Counted from the first letter of the stretch, positions 1-10,194 are shown. The stretch is 64,000 bases of DNA from Aurantibacter_A sp965215845 (GCA_965215845.1 CBDCEL010000004.1:3038001-3102000); one strand, 5' to 3'. The notes: generated from the letters alone by a model not told the origin. Program-made: numbers and translations.

Positions 1-77
1 GTAGGAAATGAGGAAATGGAATTTTAGAAAAAAAAATTGTTGAAGTAGTAATTACAAAACTACTTTTCCAGTTTCGT

Positions 78-788
78 CTACGCCTTAGCAGACTTTTTAA
101 CTAGTTTTTTGCGCATGGTTCGACTGATTGGCACCAAACTGCCTGACCTCAATACAATGGCGTATGTATTGGCTTTCCTTTGAACAATGGATTTTATTTG
201 GCCAATGGGAATTACAAAGGACTTGTGAATTCTTTCAAAGTCCTGGGGAAGCAGTTTCAATAGTTGATTCAGGGGTTTGTCGTAAACCCTTATTGTTGTA
301 TCCTTTAGAATCAGTTCAGAATATATTCCTGAAGCCTTTATGTAGTCGATATCTTCGATGGCGACGAATTCCACTCCTCTTCTATTTTTAACTGCAACGT
401 ACTTTAAGCCAATCCCCTTGGTAGTATCATCCTTGCAAAAACGGTCTATTGCCTTTTGTAACCTTTCTGGTGTAAAAGGCTTTCCTATAAAATCCAGAAC
501 ACCATATTCAAAGGCTTCAATAGCTTTTTCGGTATATGCCGAAACGATGATGGTATGAAATGATTCAGACGTTAGTTTTTTAAGGATATCGAACCCATCC
601 CTACCATGGAGATTAAGGTCAAGAAACAAGAGGTCTGTCTTATTTACGGAAAGAAATTCAAAAGCTTGATTCAATGTTGAAACCAGATGTATTTCAGCAG
701 GAAAGTCGATTGCATCATTGACGAACCGCTTTAGTCTGCTGGCAATTAGTTTTTCATCCTCACAGATGAGTATTTTTTTTAACTCCAT
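78..788 (-). CDS. LytTR-type response regulator
   Basis: Response regulator of a LytS/LytR-like two-component pair. The N-terminal half is a receiver domain (ILICEDE acidic pocket, LLFLDLNL with the phospho-acceptor Asp, K in IGKPF). The C-terminal 100 residues are a LytTR DNA-binding domain (IDYIKASGIYSEL, then FERIHKSFVIP). I chose the ATG at 788 because MELKKILICEDE aligns with the family start; an in-frame ATG at 809 adds seven residues. It overlaps the end of the histidine kinase gene, so the two are translationally coupled. The target is unknown. Confidence 0.9.
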   Translation of the reverse strand: MELKKILICEDEKLIASRLKRFVNDAIDFPAEIHLVSTLNQAFEFLSVNKTDLLFLDLNLHGRDGFDILKKLTSESFHTIIVSAYTEKAIEAFEYGVLDFIGKPFTPERLQKAIDRFCKDDTTKGIGLKYVAVKNRRGVEFVAIEDIDYIKASGIYSELILKDTTIRVYDKPLNQLLKLLPQDFERIHKSFVIPIGQIKSIVQRKANTYAIVLRSGSLVPISRTMRKKLVKKSAKA

Positions 789-1942
789 ATGGTTATTTTC
801 GATTGCCATCCTGAAGGAACCGCGAAAGACTCAAATTGAAAATTCTTTCCATAGGATTCCTTAAGTCTGGCCACTACGTAATTAAGCCCCATACCTGTCT
901 TTTTGGGCTTATCCTCAACATCTCCGTCGTTCAATATGAAGTAAATTTTAGAATTTCCATCTTCCTGTTTTGAAATTTTAAAAATTCCCTTGGTTCGGTT
1001 TTCATATCCATGTGACATCCCATTTTCCACTAGGGTAAGGAAAACCCCAGGTGGAATCTCATCAGACTCTGCAAGGTTCTCGGTCTGTAATTCAAATTCC
1101 ATACTTTTCCTGACACTCATAATGCCCATATATGAGGATATAAGTTCCACCTCATCCATGACCGGAATCAGGTTTCTATCACTGATTTTTGCAAAAAACT
1201 CGAACTCTTTAGACAAGTCCTGAACAAATGCGGATGCCTTTATAGGATTATGCTCAATAAGTTCTTGCAATGAAGTCAGTGAGTTCAGTATGAAATGAGG
1301 TTGAATGGTGGTCTTTAATAATTGATTTTCTAATCGGGTAGAGCGCAATAGGGCATTTTGATATTCTTTGTTCTGGACGGCCAGTTCAATGCCGGAGGAT
1401 AGTACCATACAGAATATCAGAAAAATGACCCCAACAAAGTACCCCCAGTTTAAAACACCAACCAACCCAAGACCTTCGCAAATTGCAAAGCCCAAAAGAC
1501 CAATGAAAATTAACCATGCATTTTTTTTTATAGCTAATGCATAAATTGTTTGAACCAATGCCACTCCGATACTGAAAAAAATGTAATTCAACTCTTCAAT
1601 AAAGAAGAAGAAAAAGAGTGAGATTACGATGTAGGCAGAAATGAATATTTTTTTATGTGGTTGCTCAAAGCGATATGCTAAAAAAGTACTCAATGATATC
1701 ATACCCATGAGAACAGATAGGTATACTAGGTCAAAAGCTGTTAAATTAAGCAAGGGAAATAGAACTTTGTCGTCAGGATATGTCTTTAAATAAATTTTAA
1801 AACAATGGAAGAAACAATAAAAGGCGAAAAATAAATAAGCAAGTTTTTTGTGATAACCAAAGTAGAGCGCGACGTTGAAACAACCTGAGGTTATTAGAAT
1901 AGAGACTATGATGAGAATACTCTCGTGGAGTGTAAAATCCAA
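779..1942 (-). CDS. Membrane sensor histidine kinase, LytS-like (His_kinase family)
   Basis: The first 200 residues form about six or seven hydrophobic segments. They are followed by a linker and a His_kinase domain with the phospho-acceptor motif QPHFILNSLTSL and an HATPase-type C-terminus (LVENGMSHG as N box, GMGLNYV as G box). This architecture is standard for kinases paired with LytTR regulators, and the partner gene follows with a small overlap. The signal sensed by the membrane part cannot be read from the sequence. Confidence 0.9.
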   Translation of the reverse strand: MDFTLHESILIIVSILITSGCFNVALYFGYHKKLAYLFFAFYCFFHCFKIYLKTYPDDKVLFPLLNLTAFDLVYLSVLMGMISLSTFLAYRFEQPHKKIFISAYIVISLFFFFFIEELNYIFFSIGVALVQTIYALAIKKNAWLIFIGLLGFAICEGLGLVGVLNWGYFVGVIFLIFCMVLSSGIELAVQNKEYQNALLRSTRLENQLLKTTIQPHFILNSLTSLQELIEHNPIKASAFVQDLSKEFEFFAKISDRNLIPVMDEVELISSYMGIMSVRKSMEFELQTENLAESDEIPPGVFLTLVENGMSHGYENRTKGIFKISKQEDGNSKIYFILNDGDVEDKPKKTGMGLNYVVARLKESYGKNFQFESFAVPSGWQSKITIWS

Positions 1943-2183
1943 AACTATTTCTTATTATCAAAAAGGGATAACAAAATACAATTCTTTCTGATGATCCCAT
2001 TATTTCTTCTGAACGGTAGAATATCCTTCTAAAAAGTCATTAAAAAATAAATGACCTCATTTAACTTTAGTAGTAAATTTTTCCATCAGTGAATAGCCAA
2101 AAAACAAGCTTGATTGAGAATTTCTGATTTGTATTAAATTTGACTTTTAACAAATCGCAAACCATAAATAGTCAATTTTAAAA

Positions 2184-3245
2184 TTGGAGGCTCTAAGATA
2201 TATACTGTTCTTATATATAATCATAGGATTTATCGTTACCGGTGGCTTAGTATTTCAAAAGCCCAGAAAGACCAATGTATTCCTCGCAATTTTTATACTT
2301 GTTTTTACTTTAAAACAATTAAGTTTTTTATATGAAACCAGTGGTGTACTTCAACTGTACCCACAATTTTTTATGATTACATTTCCGCTTTCCTTTTTGT
2401 TTGGGCCAGCCTTGTTTTACCATTTCAAGTTTTTGGCCGATCCTAACGAAAAAATCACTTCATTTTCCCTATTTCACCTTATTCCTTTTGCTGCCCTGAC
2501 TGTTGTAACTATTTATCTCTTTTCAATGTCAGGTGAGGAAAGGGTATTATACATTAGAGAGAATTTGCATAGTTTGATTGTTCCGGTAAACTATATCAAA
2601 GTTGCCCACATTTTAGCTTATGGTCTGGTAATTTTCTATACCGTTGGTAAAAGAACAGAAAAGCTGACATCAAAAGCAAAAAGCTACATGTTTACAGTTC
2701 TGTTTATTTATACCATATCAGCATTTTTACAGGCAAGCTTTTATGCATCTTTTTTACGTTTTAAATACTTTATAGTTTATCATGTAGTCGCTTCGACATT
2801 AGTACTATTTATAGGCTACATGCTATATTTTCATCCGAATATTCTGGAAAAAATAAAAAGTAAGTATTCTAAATCTTCTCTAAACAATAAAGACAAAAGC
2901 CGAATTTTCGATAAAATCGAAAACTACTTGTCAAATCCAAATAATATTAGAGACCAAGAATTAAACCTGGGAAAGTTGGCTCGAAATATTGAAGAAAAAA
3001 AATATCACATTTCCCAAACATTATCTGAAAAGTATAGTACATCTTTTAATGATTTGATTAACGAAAAAAGGATTCAATATAGCAAAACCTTATTGTTGAA
3101 TTCAGACTACGACCACCTTAAAATACTGGCAGTGGCATTGGAGTCCGGTTTTACGAATAAAACTACGTTTAATAGGGCTTTTGTGAAGTTTAACGCCTGC
3201 ACCCCAAGTGAGTTTAGAAATAAAAACAGGATTCAAATAATTTGA
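2184..3245 (+). CDS. Membrane-anchored AraC-family regulator
   Basis: About 210 residues of N-terminal hydrophobic sequence with six to seven predicted membrane segments precede a C-terminal AraC-type double helix-turn-helix (LGKLARNIEEKKYHISQ and LKILAVALESGFTNKTTFNRAF, ending CTPSEFR). Such 7TM-AraC proteins are common in Flavobacteriia and are thought to couple an envelope signal to transcription. The start used is TTG, read as MEALRYILF, because no ATG gives a complete first membrane segment. The lipoprotein and peptidase genes downstream are possible targets, which is only inference from position. Confidence 0.85.
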   Translation: MEALRYILFLYIIIGFIVTGGLVFQKPRKTNVFLAIFILVFTLKQLSFLYETSGVLQLYPQFFMITFPLSFLFGPALFYHFKFLADPNEKITSFSLFHLIPFAALTVVTIYLFSMSGEERVLYIRENLHSLIVPVNYIKVAHILAYGLVIFYTVGKRTEKLTSKAKSYMFTVLFIYTISAFLQASFYASFLRFKYFIVYHVVASTLVLFIGYMLYFHPNILEKIKSKYSKSSLNNKDKSRIFDKIENYLSNPNNIRDQELNLGKLARNIEEKKYHISQTLSEKYSTSFNDLINEKRIQYSKTLLLNSDYDHLKILAVALESGFTNKTTFNRAFVKFNACTPSEFRNKNRIQII

Positions 3246-3326
3246 TGCTCCCTCTTTTTAGAGAATAAGAATCTCGGGGCATTACGTTTTCTATAGTTTT
3301 GATTTATAGATTAAATCAAAACCCAT

Positions 3327-3896
3327 ATGAAAGCTTTGTGTTTACCTAAAATTATTGAGTCGCTTAGGTTTTTACCTTATTTCCTCATTTTTTCTGCAAT
3401 AGTTGGAGGTGCTCTTAGTTGCTCTTCTGATGATAAAAACGAAGACCCGCCCGAAGAAACATTTGTAGCTACATCAAGTTTTAAATTAACGGGTGATGGT
3501 TACGATGAGACGATTACATACAATAGTGACGACAACTTAATATTTTGCCGATTAACAGGAAACGATATGTGGATTAGATTGGCGAGAGATAAAGCAGCAA
3601 ATGGTGAAAATAGCTCACACATTGATATTGATATATGTAATTATGCTGGGGCAGGCACATACTCACCGGTAGACCCTCAAAATCGGCCTTGTCCGGCAGG
3701 ATTACTATGGGATATTTTTTGGCATGATGGCGACAAAGTTTATTCGAATAAAGAAGACTCTTCACCCTGCCAGCTGACATTAAGCTTAGATGGTGATGTT
3801 CTAACTGGAGTATTTAACTGTAGCGAGGTCATACGTTTTCAAGGTACAGAAACTATTGAGATTACAGAAGGTACTTTTACATGTAAAATGGAATAG
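3327..3896 (+). CDS. Secreted lipoprotein of unknown function
   Basis: A 189-residue protein with a long N-terminal hydrophobic signal ending in a lipobox-like GGALSC at about residue 32, followed by an acidic linker (SSDDKNEDPPEE) typical of Bacteroidota surface lipoproteins. The mature part contains several cysteines (CNYAGAG, NRPCPAG, CQLTL, FNCSEV, FTCKME) that could form disulfides. I do not recognise the fold. It lies 11 bases before the next lipoprotein gene and is probably co-transcribed with it. Confidence 0.75.
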   Translation: MKALCLPKIIESLRFLPYFLIFSAIVGGALSCSSDDKNEDPPEETFVATSSFKLTGDGYDETITYNSDDNLIFCRLTGNDMWIRLARDKAANGENSSHIDIDICNYAGAGTYSPVDPQNRPCPAGLLWDIFWHDGDKVYSNKEDSSPCQLTLSLDGDVLTGVFNCSEVIRFQGTETIEITEGTFTCKME

Positions 3897-3907
3897 CATA
3901 TTATTGG

Positions 3908-4654
3908 ATGAGTCTTTTAAAAACATATATTTTTTCAATTCTTTTCTTCCTTTTAAGCTGTTCTTCAGAGACAGAGAGTAATTTTCAAGATACAAGTTCA
4001 GGTTCAACAATCGAAATAGGGTTCGGAAGCATTTTGTTATTTGAAGAAACTAATGAGCTCAATAAAGTAAAAGAAGATATTGAAAGGATAGCTAAGGAAA
4101 CAATTTCTTTAGTTAATGAAAAAATGTCTATTGACAACCTAGAGATAAAGGTAAATTCATCCACCACGAATGTAATTCCTGAAATAGGAATAGGAGGTTT
4201 TAACCCAAACGGGAACGAGGTATTAATTTACATAGACCCTGACTTTTCCGATTTGGAGCAATCGATTGCAACCGAACTTGCTCCTATGTTGGCACATGAA
4301 ATGCATCATGCAAAACGACAACGAACGATTGGTTATGGTGCTACTTTACTAGAGGCAGTTGTTTCAGAAGGATTAGCTGATTGCTTTTCAATAGAAGTTA
4401 TGGGTATAGACCCGCCGATGTGGTCTGTGGCACTTACCGGAAACGAATTGGATAATTGGGTAGATAAGGCCAGCGATGTTTGGACAAATAATACATATGA
4501 CCACGGGAATTGGTTTTTTGGCAATAATCCAGACATACCTCGTTGGACTGGTTATAGCATTGGCTTTAAACTTGTGAAAGAATATATTAGTGGAAGTCCT
4601 GAGCAAAATGCCTCCAATTTATTCGACGAACCAGCAAGTTCATTTGTTCAATAA
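3908..4654 (+). CDS. Putative zinc-dependent lipoprotein peptidase (DUF2268-like)
   Basis: The N-terminus is a lipoprotein signal (FFLLSCSSE). The middle carries the zinc metallopeptidase motif HEMHH (HExxH) followed about 25 residues later by EGLADCF, whose Glu is a plausible third zinc ligand. This arrangement matches predicted Zn-dependent proteases of the DUF2268 type, which act outside the cytoplasm. The C-terminal region GYSIGFKLVKEYI also fits that family. The substrate is unknown. Confidence 0.75.
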   Translation: MSLLKTYIFSILFFLLSCSSETESNFQDTSSGSTIEIGFGSILLFEETNELNKVKEDIERIAKETISLVNEKMSIDNLEIKVNSSTTNVIPEIGIGGFNPNGNEVLIYIDPDFSDLEQSIATELAPMLAHEMHHAKRQRTIGYGATLLEAVVSEGLADCFSIEVMGIDPPMWSVALTGNELDNWVDKASDVWTNNTYDHGNWFFGNNPDIPRWTGYSIGFKLVKEYISGSPEQNASNLFDEPASSFVQ

Positions 4655-4698
4655 TAAACTGCTACATTCATTTCATATGATTAAACGAGCAAAATAAA

Positions 4699-6129
4699 AT
4701 GAAGCATTTTTATCTAATATGTATATTCTTTTTTCTAATGCTTTCCTGCTCGTCTAGAGAAAAGAATGTTCAATCTTATTTGGATGATAGGCAATTTGCT
4801 CTTGTGGGTATAAATATAGTAGATGTTGAAAAACAAGAAATAATATATGACCAGACAGTTTTAGTAAGTGATGGTATCATATTCAAAATAGGAACTCGTA
4901 GCCAAATTTCAATTCCTTCGGAGACTACAATTATAGATGCTAAAGGTTTATTTGTAATTCCCGGGTTATGGGATATGCATGTTCACCTTGCGGATAAAGC
5001 TTCTCTCAAGGTGTATCTTGCCCATGGCATAGTTGGCATTCGAGATATGGCCGCCAATATGTATGTTCCATCAGATTCGGTTCAGAATTGGAAGCAAAAT
5101 ATTTCAAACAAAAACCTCATTGGCCCGGAAATAGTATGCGCTAGTCCCTTACTCGATGGAGCTCCATCAGGATATGAAGGAACAATTGTAATTTCAGACC
5201 CTTCTGATGTACCAGTGGTTATTGAACAGATTCAGGGTCAGGAAGCAGACTTTATTAAGATACTTGGTAGTCTTTCTAAAGAAGTATTATTGGCTCTATC
5301 TGATGAAGCTCATAATAGAAATCTGAGTATTGTAGGCCATTTACCCACTGATGTAAGAGCAATAGACGCTGCTCCCATAATGAAATCAATGGAGCATTTA
5401 ATGGGCATCATAATTGCTTGCTCAGTTGAAGAAGATTCCATAAGAATAGCTTATCAAACATTACACAAAGAGGAAAACCCTAATAAACGGTCAATAGAAT
5501 TGAAGAGAAGGATGTTTAGCACTTACGACAAGAGCAAGGCTAACCAACTCTTTGAACAACTGAAAATTCATGAATCTTTTCAGGTGCCAACGTTAAAGGG
5601 ATGGGACTTCGATATGAGAGGATTATCTGGAGCTGTTATTGAGGAGGAAGCCTGGGGTTTAGTTCCGAAAACAAAACGTGAAGAATGGAAACAAGCTTTA
5701 GAATGGAGAGCCAGCTTAAGTAATGAACAACTTCAACTATCCGAAGAAGAATTTAATCTATATCTGAAAATTACAAATGATATGAATAAGTCAGGTGTAA
5801 GCATTTTAGCAGGCACGGATACGCCTCATACTTTGGCAGTTCCAGGGTTAGCTTTACACCAAGAACTACAATTGTTGGTAGAAAGTGGTTTTTCACCTGC
5901 TGAAGCCATTGCTTCCGCTACAATTAATGCTTCTAAATTCCTAGAGCTTGACCACGAAAGAGGACATATAAAACCTGATTATGTTGCTGATTTGCTCATC
6001 ATTCGTGATAATCCACTTGAAGATATCAAAAACACCTTAACCATTGAATATGTGGTTAAAAATGGGATTATATATGATATTAGAAGCATAACAAAGTTAC
6101 TCGAACAAGCAAGAATGTCATATCGGTGA
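4699..6129 (+). CDS. Amidohydrolase-family lipoprotein
   Basis: A lipobox (LMLSCSS) is followed by an imidazolonepropionase-like amidohydrolase of about 450 residues. Visible metal-centre signatures are the strand-1 motif GLWDMHVHL (HxH), the metal-bridging Lys in DFIKILG, the His residues in VGHLP and SMEHLMG, and the catalytic Asp in LAGTDTPH. The C-terminal DYVADLLIIRDNPLEDI is the usual return to the small beta domain. It probably hydrolyses a cyclic amide or dipeptide in the periplasm; the substrate cannot be assigned. Confidence 0.88.
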   Translation: MKHFYLICIFFFLMLSCSSREKNVQSYLDDRQFALVGINIVDVEKQEIIYDQTVLVSDGIIFKIGTRSQISIPSETTIIDAKGLFVIPGLWDMHVHLADKASLKVYLAHGIVGIRDMAANMYVPSDSVQNWKQNISNKNLIGPEIVCASPLLDGAPSGYEGTIVISDPSDVPVVIEQIQGQEADFIKILGSLSKEVLLALSDEAHNRNLSIVGHLPTDVRAIDAAPIMKSMEHLMGIIIACSVEEDSIRIAYQTLHKEENPNKRSIELKRRMFSTYDKSKANQLFEQLKIHESFQVPTLKGWDFDMRGLSGAVIEEEAWGLVPKTKREEWKQALEWRASLSNEQLQLSEEEFNLYLKITNDMNKSGVSILAGTDTPHTLAVPGLALHQELQLLVESGFSPAEAIASATINASKFLELDHERGHIKPDYVADLLIIRDNPLEDIKNTLTIEYVVKNGIIYDIRSITKLLEQARMSYR

Positions 6130-6187
6130 TAATCAGGACAACTTAAAAGTTTCCATATGGCAATAACCGAAATATTTATATGAATTA

Positions 6188-6679
6188 ATGATGAAATATA
6201 TTACAAAAACTATACTGCTTTTGTCTTTTTTAGTATCAACAAATGTGCTTTTAGCCCAAAACAGAAATAGCATTACAATGGAACAGCGATTAACCTTCAT
6301 CACTTTGGGTGTAGAAGACTTAAACGCCTCTGTCGATTTCTATGAGAATAAATTAGGCTGGAAACGTTCCGAAATGGGTAACGAAAACCTAATAGTATTT
6401 GATTTAAAGGGAATACGCCTAGCATTGTTTTCAAGGGAAGAATTGGCCAAAGATGCCACTGTTGATTCCAATTGTAGGGGATTTAGAGGGTTTACGCTGT
6501 CGTACAATGTATGGAGTGAAAAGGACGTCGACAATTTAATGAATAGGTTAAAGGCCAGGGGGGTCAAGGTTATTAAAGAACCGCAAAAAGTGTTTTGGGG
6601 CGGATATAGCAGTTATATTGCCGACCCGGACGGAAATTTATGTGAGATTGCATACAATCCGTATTTAAAAAAGGATTAG
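6188..6679 (+). CDS. Secreted VOC (glyoxalase/bleomycin-resistance) family protein
   Basis: A signal peptide (ILLLSFLVSTNVLLAQ) precedes one complete VOC domain: FITLGVEDLNASVDFYENKLGWKR at the start and YIADPDGNLCEIAYNP at the end, the Glu of CEIAYNP being a usual metal ligand position. VOC proteins bind or isomerise small molecules through a paired beta-alpha-beta-beta-beta fold. Export is unusual for this family but is seen in Bacteroidota. The substrate is unknown. Confidence 0.85.
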   Translation: MMKYITKTILLLSFLVSTNVLLAQNRNSITMEQRLTFITLGVEDLNASVDFYENKLGWKRSEMGNENLIVFDLKGIRLALFSREELAKDATVDSNCRGFRGFTLSYNVWSEKDVDNLMNRLKARGVKVIKEPQKVFWGGYSSYIADPDGNLCEIAYNPYLKKD

Positions 6680-6727
6680 AAGGTTTGGGGGGAACTTTTA
6701 AGTTGCTGGTACTTCCCTATTCTCCGC

Positions 6728-6836
6728 CTTAAAATTCTTGCCATTGCCATGGGGTCGGGCCTCACGAACAAGACCACTTTAGAATAGGGCTTTTATAAAG
6801 TATAATTGATGCACACCAAGGGAATACAGAAGGAGT
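6728..6836 (+). pseudogene. Remnant of an AraC-family regulator C-terminus
   Basis: Translation of this intergenic stretch gives LKILAIAMGSGLTNKTT, then in-frame stops, with GFY and KGIQKE-like fragments beyond. The first part matches the second helix-turn-helix of the AraC regulator at 2184-3245 (LKILAVALESGFTNKTT), so this is a decayed duplicate or paralogue. No N-terminal part is visible upstream. It sits between the VOC gene and another AraC-type regulator. Confidence 0.6.
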
Positions 6837-6975
6837 AGGTGAAGACTGGATTTGAAGGTTCAAGTTGCTCAAAATACCCTTCAAGCTAGAGTGCTTTTAT
6901 TGGTTCACAGGACCAGGGAACAAATACTATTTCAAGAAAACAATATATTTACTTTGACGGAAAAAGACCTTCCTT

Positions 6976-8145
6976 TTGGAGAATTTACAACCTATTTTGG
7001 ATCAAATACCTATCAGGTATGATGCGATATCCCATGTCATGTTACTCGGGGTCTTTCAAGGAATCTTTATTTCAATAATTATTCTAATAAAATCACCAAA
7101 AAAGACGATTCCAATAAAGCTTTTAGGCCTTTTTATCATCGTGTTTACACTTGTGTTGTTCGATAACTATCTGTGCTATACGGGCTTGATGAAATATTAC
7201 ATCAGCTTTAATGATTCCACTGAACCTTTGGTGTTACTCTGGGCCCCCTTAATGTACCTGTTTATATATGGAGTTCTGAAGAAAAGAGAGTTTAGGTTTA
7301 AAAATCACTGGTATCACTTTCTCCTACCGTTTTTATATTTCGTGACACAAATAGGCTATTATTTTCATCCCAAATCAGTGAAATTGATAGCATATTTGAG
7401 TGCGTATTTTCCAGAGATGGAACGACCAGATATACCTAATGGACTCTCATTTTATTATGATGTAATTAAAAGTGAATTTAGGTGGATTATCCTCTTAAGT
7501 TTTTTGTTTTATATAATACTTTCCCTTAGAATTATTATTCAAAGTTCTAATCAAAGGAAGGACACAAAAAGAAAAAATAGCATTACCAAATTTGATTTCT
7601 CTAAAAATATATTGGTAATGTTTTTTGTGCTAATCCTTATCATACTAACGATCTTTTTGAATTTTGAAAATGACTTGGGCGACCACTATATAGCTTTGGT
7701 ACAAACACTTTCTATTTTTGCAATTAGTTTTATGATAGTTTCTGAATCAAGGTTTTTCGAAAAATCATGGATAGCAGATAAATACGAGACACTTAAAACC
7801 CAAAATAAAGATATATCCATAGCAGATATAAAACATTTCATTGAGAACGAGGAGTATTATTTAAAGAAGAATGCTTCCCTAAAAGAATTGTCCGAGCGAC
7901 TCGATGCCAGTCCCAATTATATTTCAAAAACAATCAACTTAGAAACTGAAATGAACTTTAATGAGTTCATTAATCTTTATCGCATTAGACTATCTAAAAG
8001 ACGTTTAATCGATGAAGATTTTAAACACCTAACTATTGAGGCAATAGGTAATTCTGTAGGTTTTAAATCTAAATCTGCTTTCTATAATGCTTTCAAGAAA
8101 CATACGGAATCAACGCCCACTACTTTCGTCAAAAATCATCGATAG
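6976..8145 (+). CDS. Membrane-anchored AraC-family regulator
   Basis: The N-terminal 250 residues contain about seven hydrophobic segments (starting VMLLGVFQGIFISIIILI). The C-terminus is an AraC helix-turn-helix pair: LKELSERLDASPNYISKTIN and IEAIGNSVGFKSKSAFYNAFKK, ending TPTTFVK. The start is a TTG read as MENLQPIL, like the other 7TM-AraC gene in this window. It may control the acyltransferase gene that follows; this is an inference from position only. Confidence 0.85.
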   Translation: MENLQPILDQIPIRYDAISHVMLLGVFQGIFISIIILIKSPKKTIPIKLLGLFIIVFTLVLFDNYLCYTGLMKYYISFNDSTEPLVLLWAPLMYLFIYGVLKKREFRFKNHWYHFLLPFLYFVTQIGYYFHPKSVKLIAYLSAYFPEMERPDIPNGLSFYYDVIKSEFRWIILLSFLFYIILSLRIIIQSSNQRKDTKRKNSITKFDFSKNILVMFFVLILIILTIFLNFENDLGDHYIALVQTLSIFAISFMIVSESRFFEKSWIADKYETLKTQNKDISIADIKHFIENEEYYLKKNASLKELSERLDASPNYISKTINLETEMNFNEFINLYRIRLSKRRLIDEDFKHLTIEAIGNSVGFKSKSAFYNAFKKHTESTPTTFVKNHR

Positions 8146-8251
8146 ACTTAAATTGTCCTGAATTATAATTCAAAACAAAACAGGACTTTCGCAACAAAGA
8201 ATTGTGATTTGAATTATCCAATTTTGAAATTCAAACACAATCATATTTGTA

Positions 8252-9406
8252 TTGAAAACAACAAGATATTATTATATAGATTTTTTAAGGGTTATAGCCA
8301 TCTTAATGATGTTTCTCTTCCATGTTTTTATGGTTTTTGTGGCTGAATGGGATTGGCACATAAAAGACAATGTGACAAGCAACATGCTATTAGAAGTTAA
8401 TTATTGGATGTCTTCATTTAGAATGCCACTATTGTTCTTTGTATCGGGCTATATATCTTATATTTTAATGAAGCGTATGAGTTGGAAAGTATTTTCTATG
8501 CAACGCTTTAAAAGATTAATTATCCCAACAATCATTTGGACCTTCATACTGGTTGCACCGCAAATATATTTTGAAAGAAAATTTGAAGGAACGGAACAAT
8601 CGTACGTAGAATTTTATAGGTCCTTTTTAGAATTTAAGTGGTATCCTGAAGGAAATTTTCATTGGTTGCATCTTTGGTTCATTCCTTATCTTTTTTGCTA
8701 CAATATAGCATCAATTCCTTTGGTTAAAATACTTGAACGAGATAATAGCATAACAAAGTTTTTATCTTCATTTTTTAGAAACCCAATGGGGATTTTCGCT
8801 TTTGTTTTTGTAGCGATATTGCCGTTCACCTTTTTAACGGTTCACTATGAGGCCTCATATGATTTGATTAATGATATTGCCAGGCATTCATTTTTTATTT
8901 TTTTCGTTTTAGCTGGTTTGTTATTCTTTAGGTTTCAAAATGTAATGGAAATACTTGAGGGTAACAGGCGTCTATTTTTAGGCTTAGCTTTTATCTCGAT
9001 ATTAATAATTAACGCTATAAGATGGAATGGATGGGAACCTTATGGGTTTTGGGAAAATTGGATAGAAAAACCACAAACCTATTTATATATAGCCTTAATC
9101 AACTTTAATACTTGGATGTGGGTTTTCACTGCATTGGGATATGGAAAGGCGTATCTTAATAAAAAAAGTCAATTATTGACTTATGCCAATACGGCTATTT
9201 ACCCCTTCTATATTCTACATCAAACAGTTATCGTGATTTTAGCGTATTATGTTGTTGGCACAACGGATGAAATATCGCTTAAGCTGGTTTTCCTAACAAT
9301 CATATGTTTCTGGATCTGCGTATTAACATATCATTTATTTATAAGGCCATTTAATTTCATGAGATTCATATTTGGGATGAAGCAGTTTCAAAAAGAAAAG
9401 AGGTAG
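8252..9406 (+). CDS. Acyltransferase family 3 membrane protein
   Basis: The N-terminus YYIDFLRVIAILMMFLFHVF is the signature first helix of acyltransferase_3 (OafA/WecH-like) proteins, with the catalytic His in FLFHV. About ten hydrophobic helices follow (for example HLWFIPYLF and YPFYILHQTVIVIL). Family members O-acylate sugars, lipids or peptides at the inner membrane. The start codon is TTG (MKTTRYYYIDFLR), which places the first helix correctly. The substrate is not predictable. Confidence 0.87.
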   Translation: MKTTRYYYIDFLRVIAILMMFLFHVFMVFVAEWDWHIKDNVTSNMLLEVNYWMSSFRMPLLFFVSGYISYILMKRMSWKVFSMQRFKRLIIPTIIWTFILVAPQIYFERKFEGTEQSYVEFYRSFLEFKWYPEGNFHWLHLWFIPYLFCYNIASIPLVKILERDNSITKFLSSFFRNPMGIFAFVFVAILPFTFLTVHYEASYDLINDIARHSFFIFFVLAGLLFFRFQNVMEILEGNRRLFLGLAFISILIINAIRWNGWEPYGFWENWIEKPQTYLYIALINFNTWMWVFTALGYGKAYLNKKSQLLTYANTAIYPFYILHQTVIVILAYYVVGTTDEISLKLVFLTIICFWICVLTYHLFIRPFNFMRFIFGMKQFQKEKR

Positions 9407-9666
9407 CATCTAATTTTTTGGCACCTATTTTTTGATTTCGCAGCTTACATCATCGCGGCAAACTTCTAGTTTTAAGCTTAAGGTAGGTTTTACCCAAGAT
9501 TACTTAGACTTTAATAAGATTTGATATATCCCCTATACAAAGAGACGGCATTACAAAGCCCATGTGCTATCTTGGCTAGAATGCAAAGCGCTATGAATGT
9601 TATTATTCTTTTAGGCTTGGCGTTCTTTCTTCCAGATTACATTTTCATAACCTCAATTAATAAAAT

Positions 9667-10179
9667 ATGTACTGTAGAAAATTAACACTAACTATTATAA
9701 CCCTTCTATTTTTTGGCAAAGTATTCGCTCAAGACGTGCAATCCGATTCCATTTCAAAAGCCAAAGTATCTCAACTTGAATTCTTGGTCGGTAATTGGAA
9801 AGGTACAGGTTGGATGATGGATAAAGATGGAAAAAAACGAGAATTTGACCAAACCGAAAAAATTCAATTTAAACTCGATAGCACTGCCATCTTGATAGAA
9901 GGTATGGGGAAAGTAAATGGCAAGATAATCCATAACGCTATGGCTATTATATCCTACAATAAAAACGAAGGTGGTTTTTCGTTTCATTCATATTTACAAA
10001 ATGGTAGCAACAATAAGTTCAAGGCCGAAATTAAGGATGGGAAGTTCTATTGGTTTCCCAATGAAAATACACGCTTCATCATTTGGATTAATGAAAACAA
10101 CCAATGGTATGAACGAGGTGAATATAATCAAGGAGGAAACTGGGTACAGTTTTTTGAAATGACGCTTGATAAAGAATAA
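9667..10179 (+). CDS. Secreted protein with lipocalin-like fold (DUF1579/THAP4-like)
   Basis: A signal peptide (TIITLLFFGKVFAQ) leads into QLEFLVGNWKGTGWM, the hallmark opening of DUF1579/THAP4-like small beta-barrels, followed by strands such as ILIEGMGKVNG and AIISYNKNEGGFSFHSYL. The family binds hydrophobic ligands or haem in some members, but no haem ligand is obvious here. It is the first of a run of close-packed small genes, so an operon to about 12,350 is likely. Confidence 0.75.
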   Translation: MYCRKLTLTIITLLFFGKVFAQDVQSDSISKAKVSQLEFLVGNWKGTGWMMDKDGKKREFDQTEKIQFKLDSTAILIEGMGKVNGKIIHNAMAIISYNKNEGGFSFHSYLQNGSNNKFKAEIKDGKFYWFPNENTRFIIWINENNQWYERGEYNQGGNWVQFFEMTLDKE

Positions 10180-10194
10180 CTGAATTAATAATAA

